Below are positions 61,067 to 64,000 of a stretch of 64,000 nucleotides of DNA, one piece after another; position 1 is the stretch's first letter; every line of letters starts with the position of its first letter. The stretch covers positions 1,488,001 through 1,552,000 of the forward strand of contig NZ_BAAACF010000001.1 in NCBI RefSeq assembly GCF_039521365.1. Direction: 5' to 3'. This DNA comes from Clostridium_AW malenominatum (GTDB taxonomy: Bacteria > Bacillota > Clostridia > Clostridiales > Clostridiaceae). The notes below the pieces were generated by a model. The model made no database searches. It had not been told where the DNA came from and saw only the letters and a list, made by a program, of their open reading frames with translations. A program made the translations under genes and the position numbers.

Positions 61067-62348
61067 ATTCATTCATTATTTTATTTAAAGCAATAAGAAT
61101 CCCTATTTTTGCATGATCAAAGGTTAATCCTCCTTGTAGATATGCAATATACGGCTCTCTTATAGGAGCATCTGCAGATAGTTCTATGGAAGACCCTTGA
61201 ACAAAGGCCCCTGCTGCCATTATCACTTGATCTTCATATCCTGGCATTTCCCATGGCTCACATTGCACAAAAGAATCTATGGGTGAACCTGCTTGTATTC
61301 CTTTGCAAAATTTTATTAATTTTTCCTTATCATTAAATTTAATTCCCTGGATTATATCACTTCTTTTTTCATTGTACTTAGGTAACACTTCAAAACCCGC
61401 TAATTCCATTATTCTAGAACATAACAAAGCCCCTTTTACAGCTTCTATAGATATATGAGGCGCTAAGAATAACCCTTGAAATAAAAGTCTCATAACCCCA
61501 AAGGTAGAACCGCATTCTCCACCAAGACCCGGAGTAGTAAGCCTATAAGAAGCTCTTTCTACATATTCTTTCTTACCAACTATATACCCTCCAGTTGGCG
61601 CTATGCCCCCTCCAATGTTCTTTATAAGAGAACCTGCCATAAGATCCGCTCCTACATCTGTTGGTTCTATGGCATCAATAAACTCACCATAGCAGTTATC
61701 AACAAAGCATATTACGTCGCTTCTAATAGCTTTTATTCTATCTATTAAATCCCTAATTTCACTAACGAGCATAGAATTTCTCCATCCATAACCTGTAGAA
61801 CGTTGAATATGTACTAATTTAATAGTTGAGTCTTCTCTTAATATTTCCTCCATAAGATTCATATCTACTTTGCCGTTATTAAGCTCTATTTGTCTATAAT
61901 TTATTCCATAATCCTTCAAAGAACCTGTGTTCCCCTCCCCGGTTAATCCTATAATACTATGAAGAGTATCATAAGGGGCTCCCGCTACAGCGAACATAGT
62001 ATCTCCTGGCCTTAAATTCCCAAATAACGCCGTTCCTAGAGCATGAGTACCGCTAACAAAGTGAGGTCTCACCAATGCACTTTCGCAATTAAATACCCTA
62101 GCATAAACTCTATCTAAAGAATCTCTTCCTATATCTCCATATCCATAACCAGTGGAGTTTGTAAAATGAGAATCACTTATTCTTTCCTCCTGCATTGCAT
62201 TAAGAACTTTTAACTGATTAAACTCTCTAATTTCATGATACATTTTAAACTCGTCTTCCACATCTTTTAATGCTTTTTCATATAATTCTATAACATTTTC
62301 ACCAATATTATAAAATTTTTTCAAACTTTCTTTTGTTAATTCAAACAT
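61062..62348 (-). CDS. ynbB: YnbB family PLP enzyme (methionine gamma-lyase-like)
   Basis: A 428-residue PLP-dependent enzyme of the family once called aluminium resistance protein, related to Cys/Met metabolism lyases. ALVRPHFVSGTHALGTALFG, FVDNCYGEFID and the PLP lysine region GSLIKNIGGGIAPTGGYIVG are seen. The true substrate is not established for this family. GGAGGG lies 9 nt before the ATG. Lying after hfq, it is in the common Firmicutes order miaA-hfq-ynbB, though a terminator separates it from hfq. Confidence 0.88.
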   Translation of the reverse strand: MFELTKESLKKFYNIGENVIELYEKALKDVEDEFKMYHEIREFNQLKVLNAMQEERISDSHFTNSTGYGYGDIGRDSLDRVYARVFNCESALVRPHFVSGTHALGTALFGNLRPGDTMFAVAGAPYDTLHSIIGLTGEGNTGSLKDYGINYRQIELNNGKVDMNLMEEILREDSTIKLVHIQRSTGYGWRNSMLVSEIRDLIDRIKAIRSDVICFVDNCYGEFIDAIEPTDVGADLMAGSLIKNIGGGIAPTGGYIVGKKEYVERASYRLTTPGLGGECGSTFGVMRLLFQGLFLAPHISIEAVKGALLCSRIMELAGFEVLPKYNEKRSDIIQGIKFNDKEKLIKFCKGIQAGSPIDSFVQCEPWEMPGYEDQVIMAAGAFVQGSSIELSADAPIREPYIAYLQGGLTFDHAKIGILIALNKIMNEY

Positions 62349-62389
62349 TGTTAGAACCCTCCGATTATCATTAATTCCTTAAATATATT

Positions 62390-62431
62390 ATCATATAAAA
62401 AAAGAATAGGCAAAATTTATTTGCCTATTCT
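62390..62431 (-). terminator. terminator after hfq (minus strand)
   Basis: AGAATAGGCAAA and TTTGCCTATTCT form a perfect 12-bp stem; on the minus strand it ends in TTTTTTT. The hfq stop codon is inside the stem. Confidence 0.9.
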
Positions 62432-62658
62432 TCCGTTGCGTTAAATAATATTGGCTTCATAGGAGTAATAGTTGAAACAGCATGCTTATAAATCAACATT
62501 TGTTTACCATTGCAATCTAAAACAATAGTAAAAGAGTCAAATCCCCTAACCATTCCCTTTATTTGAAATCCATTAGTTAGATATATTGTAACTTCTGTTC
62601 GATTTTTTCGTGCCCCATTTAAAAATATATCCTGTAGGTTATTAACCGCTTTACTCAT
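62425..62658 (-). CDS. hfq: RNA chaperone Hfq
   Basis: Hexameric Sm-like protein that binds small RNAs and mRNAs. The 77 residues have the Sm1 motif (NLQDIFLNGARKNRTEVTIY and FQIKGMVRGFDSFTIVL) and the Sm2 motif YKHAVSTI, equivalent to the YKHAIST of other Hfq proteins. The start is ATG 62658; the GTG at 62667 is inside the ribosome site GGAGGGTGAT. The rim and tail are short, as in other Gram-positive Hfq proteins. It follows miaA as in most bacteria. Confidence 0.95.
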   Translation of the reverse strand: MSKAVNNLQDIFLNGARKNRTEVTIYLTNGFQIKGMVRGFDSFTIVLDCNGKQMLIYKHAVSTITPMKPILFNATEE

Positions 62659-62722
62659 ATGTATCACCCTCCATTAGATTTTATATTAATATTCTATAAA
62701 AAACTATAAATTCCTCTAATAT

Positions 62723-63652
62723 TTATAATTTTCTATATATACTTATAATATGCTCTACTATTTCCTCATCACATTTAAAATCACCTTTGTCAATCCATAG
62801 AGCCTTTTCTTGTCTTCTAAACCAGGTTAATTGACGTTTAGCATAGTTTCTGCTACCTTTTTTAATAAGATAAACCGCTTCTTCTAAGGATATCTTACCA
62901 TTAAGATAATAGAGAATTTCTTTATAACCTATTCCCTGCATTGATTGCATGTCTTCAGTATATCCCATGTTTTTTAGGTTTTTCACTTCGTCTACAAGGC
63001 CTGATTCCATCATAATATCTACTCTGTTATCAATTCTTTTATAAAGCTTTTCTCTATCCATATTTAAAACAAAATATCGGTAGTTGTACCTACCTTCTCC
63101 CCTACCTTCTTCTGTTGAATACTCACTAATTGTTTTACCAGTTATATAATATACCTCTAAAGCTCTTATTACCCTTTTTAAGTTATTATGATGTATATTC
63201 TTATAGGAATAAGGATCAATATCTTTTAAAAGACTATGAATATGCTCCTTACCCTTTTCATCACATAATTTTTCAAGATAATCTCTATACTTTTGGTCAC
63301 TTATAGCTTCCGTAAAGTTATAATCGTAAATAATGGAATTAATATAAAGACCCGTACCTCCTGCTATTATAGGTAAGCTATCATTAGCATATATCTTTTG
63401 TATAACTTTTTCTGCCTCTTCCTTAAACTGAGAAACATTAAAACTCTCATGGGGTTCTACAATATCAATTAAGTGATGTTTAACCCCTTCCATTTCCTCT
63501 TCTTTAATTTTCGCCGAACCAATGTTCATATGTCTATAAATTTGCATGGAATCTGCAGAAATAATTTCACCTTTAAGCCTCTTAGCTAACTTTATAGATA
63601 TATTGGTCTTTCCTACAGCAGTAGGTCCAGTTAAAATCAATAAATCCTTCAC
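62723..63652 (-). CDS. miaA: tRNA dimethylallyltransferase
   Basis: Adds the isopentenyl group to A37 of tRNAs reading UNN codons. The 309 residues have the P-loop GPTAVGKTNIS, ISADSMQIYRHMNIGSAK, and PIIAGGTGLYINSI; RNYAKRQLTWFRRQ is near the C-terminus. The start is GTG 63652, after AGGAGTG. It lies 14 bp after mutL in one unit. Confidence 0.96.
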   Translation of the reverse strand: MKDLLILTGPTAVGKTNISIKLAKRLKGEIISADSMQIYRHMNIGSAKIKEEEMEGVKHHLIDIVEPHESFNVSQFKEEAEKVIQKIYANDSLPIIAGGTGLYINSIIYDYNFTEAISDQKYRDYLEKLCDEKGKEHIHSLLKDIDPYSYKNIHHNNLKRVIRALEVYYITGKTISEYSTEEGRGEGRYNYRYFVLNMDREKLYKRIDNRVDIMMESGLVDEVKNLKNMGYTEDMQSMQGIGYKEILYYLNGKISLEEAVYLIKKGSRNYAKRQLTWFRRQEKALWIDKGDFKCDEEIVEHIISIYRKL

Positions 63653-63666
63653 CCTATCACTCCTTA

Positions 63667-64000
63667 CTACTGTATCCTTTTAAATCTTCTTTCTAATTCA
63701 TTTACCGTTATTTTAATAATAGTTGGTCTACCATGGGGACATGTAAAAGGTTCGTCGATGTATCTTAATTCCTCTAATAGATGATCCATTTCCTGTAGAG
63801 ATAATCTATCATTAGCCTTTACAGCAGCTCTACAAGCTAATCTGGCTATAGAATTATACTTAATCTCTACCCCTTCACCACTCCCTAAGTTTCTTATATT
63901 ATCGAGTATATCCATAAATAAAGTATTTATTTCAGGCTTTCCTAATATTAAAGGAACTTCCTTTATATTTATAGTATTATCTCCAAAAATTTCAATACTA
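63667..64000 (-). CDS. mutL: DNA mismatch repair protein MutL, C-terminal part (partial)
   Basis: The last 111 or so codons of MutL; the N-terminal ATPase part is beyond the window edge. Seen are IARLACRAAVKANDRLSLQEM and the zinc-linked FTCPHGRPTIIKI, which belong to the C-terminal endonuclease and dimerisation domain of MutL proteins that make their own nick. The reading frame is open through the window edge, so the ATG at 63915 is internal. miaA follows in the usual mutSL-miaA-hfq order. Confidence 0.93.
   Translation of the reverse strand, partial: SIEIFGDNTINIKEVPLILGKPEINTLFMDILDNIRNLGSGEGVEIKYNSIARLACRAAVKANDRLSLQEMDHLLEELRYIDEPFTCPHGRPTIIKITVNELERRFKRIQ

Noticed and set aside
1..64000. 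CRISPR arrays, tRNA, rRNA or insertion sequences
   Set aside because: No regularly spaced repeats, no tRNA-like cloverleaf or CCA-ended gene, no transposase was seen.

Overview
The window is AT-rich DNA (roughly 30% GC by eye) from a low-GC Gram-positive, spore-forming anaerobe, most likely Clostridium sensu stricto. Supporting signs are the PolC-type replicase, CodY, RNase Y, two SpoVS proteins, HPr with a regulatory serine, LexA boxes of the GAAC-N4-GTTC type, strong GGAGG ribosome binding sites and frequent TTG starts. The dipicolinate synthase genes (spoVF) that often sit next to dapG in Bacillus are missing, which fits cluster I clostridia. I see no prophage, insertion sequence, CRISPR array, tRNA or rRNA; this is core chromosome and most of the interest is in regulatory DNA and RNA.

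Layout. 1-7036: end of acpP, rnc, a radical SAM gene, spoVS copy 1, a 32-residue membrane micro-protein, smc and ftsY. 7075-13424: ylxM-ffh (SRP), rpsP-khpA-rimM-trmD, rplS, lepB, rbgA, rnhB. 13421-19747: divergent yraN, then comM-dprA-topA-codY. 19834-33364: rpsB-tsf-pyrH-frr, then uppS-cdsA, an AI-2E-family membrane protein, dxr-rseP-ispG-polC (isoprenoid and lipid precursors, intramembrane protease, replicase). 33394-43581: rimP-nusA-ylxR-ylxQ-infB-rbfA-nrnA-truB-ribF, rpsO, pnp. 43648-54410: M16 peptidase, ymxH, dapG, a ClpP-like protease, ftsK/spoIIIE, rimO, pgsA, recA, rny. 54469-58420: spoVS copy 2, an aminotransferase, HPr, a DUF378 gene and glutamate dehydrogenase. 58421-64000: a long AT-rich gap, xerC, an acidic Cys-rich small protein, lexA, and on the minus strand mutL-miaA-hfq-ynbB.

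How the genes work together. Most are housekeeping for RNA processing, ribosome assembly, translation initiation and protein export, with a DNA maintenance theme (smc, ftsK, recA, xerC, lexA, mutL, topA, dprA). recA and lexA each carry a LexA operator, so the SOS circuit is visible here. Both spoVS copies have promoters matching the sigma-H consensus exactly, both with an 11-bp gap, linking them to early sporulation.

The most unusual signals are RNA-level. At topA and ylxM, and less clearly at recA, the only good Shine-Dalgarno lies too far upstream of the start, and a perfect small hairpin fills the gap and ends exactly 6 nt before the start codon. ymxH and the ClpP-like gene instead have their Shine-Dalgarno inside a hairpin stem. 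The rimP-nusA leader has two tandem terminator-like hairpins downstream of its promoter, the rpsO leader can form an a-b-a'-b' pseudoknot next to its Shine-Dalgarno, and the rny promoter has a perfect 7-1-7 palindrome over its -35 box.
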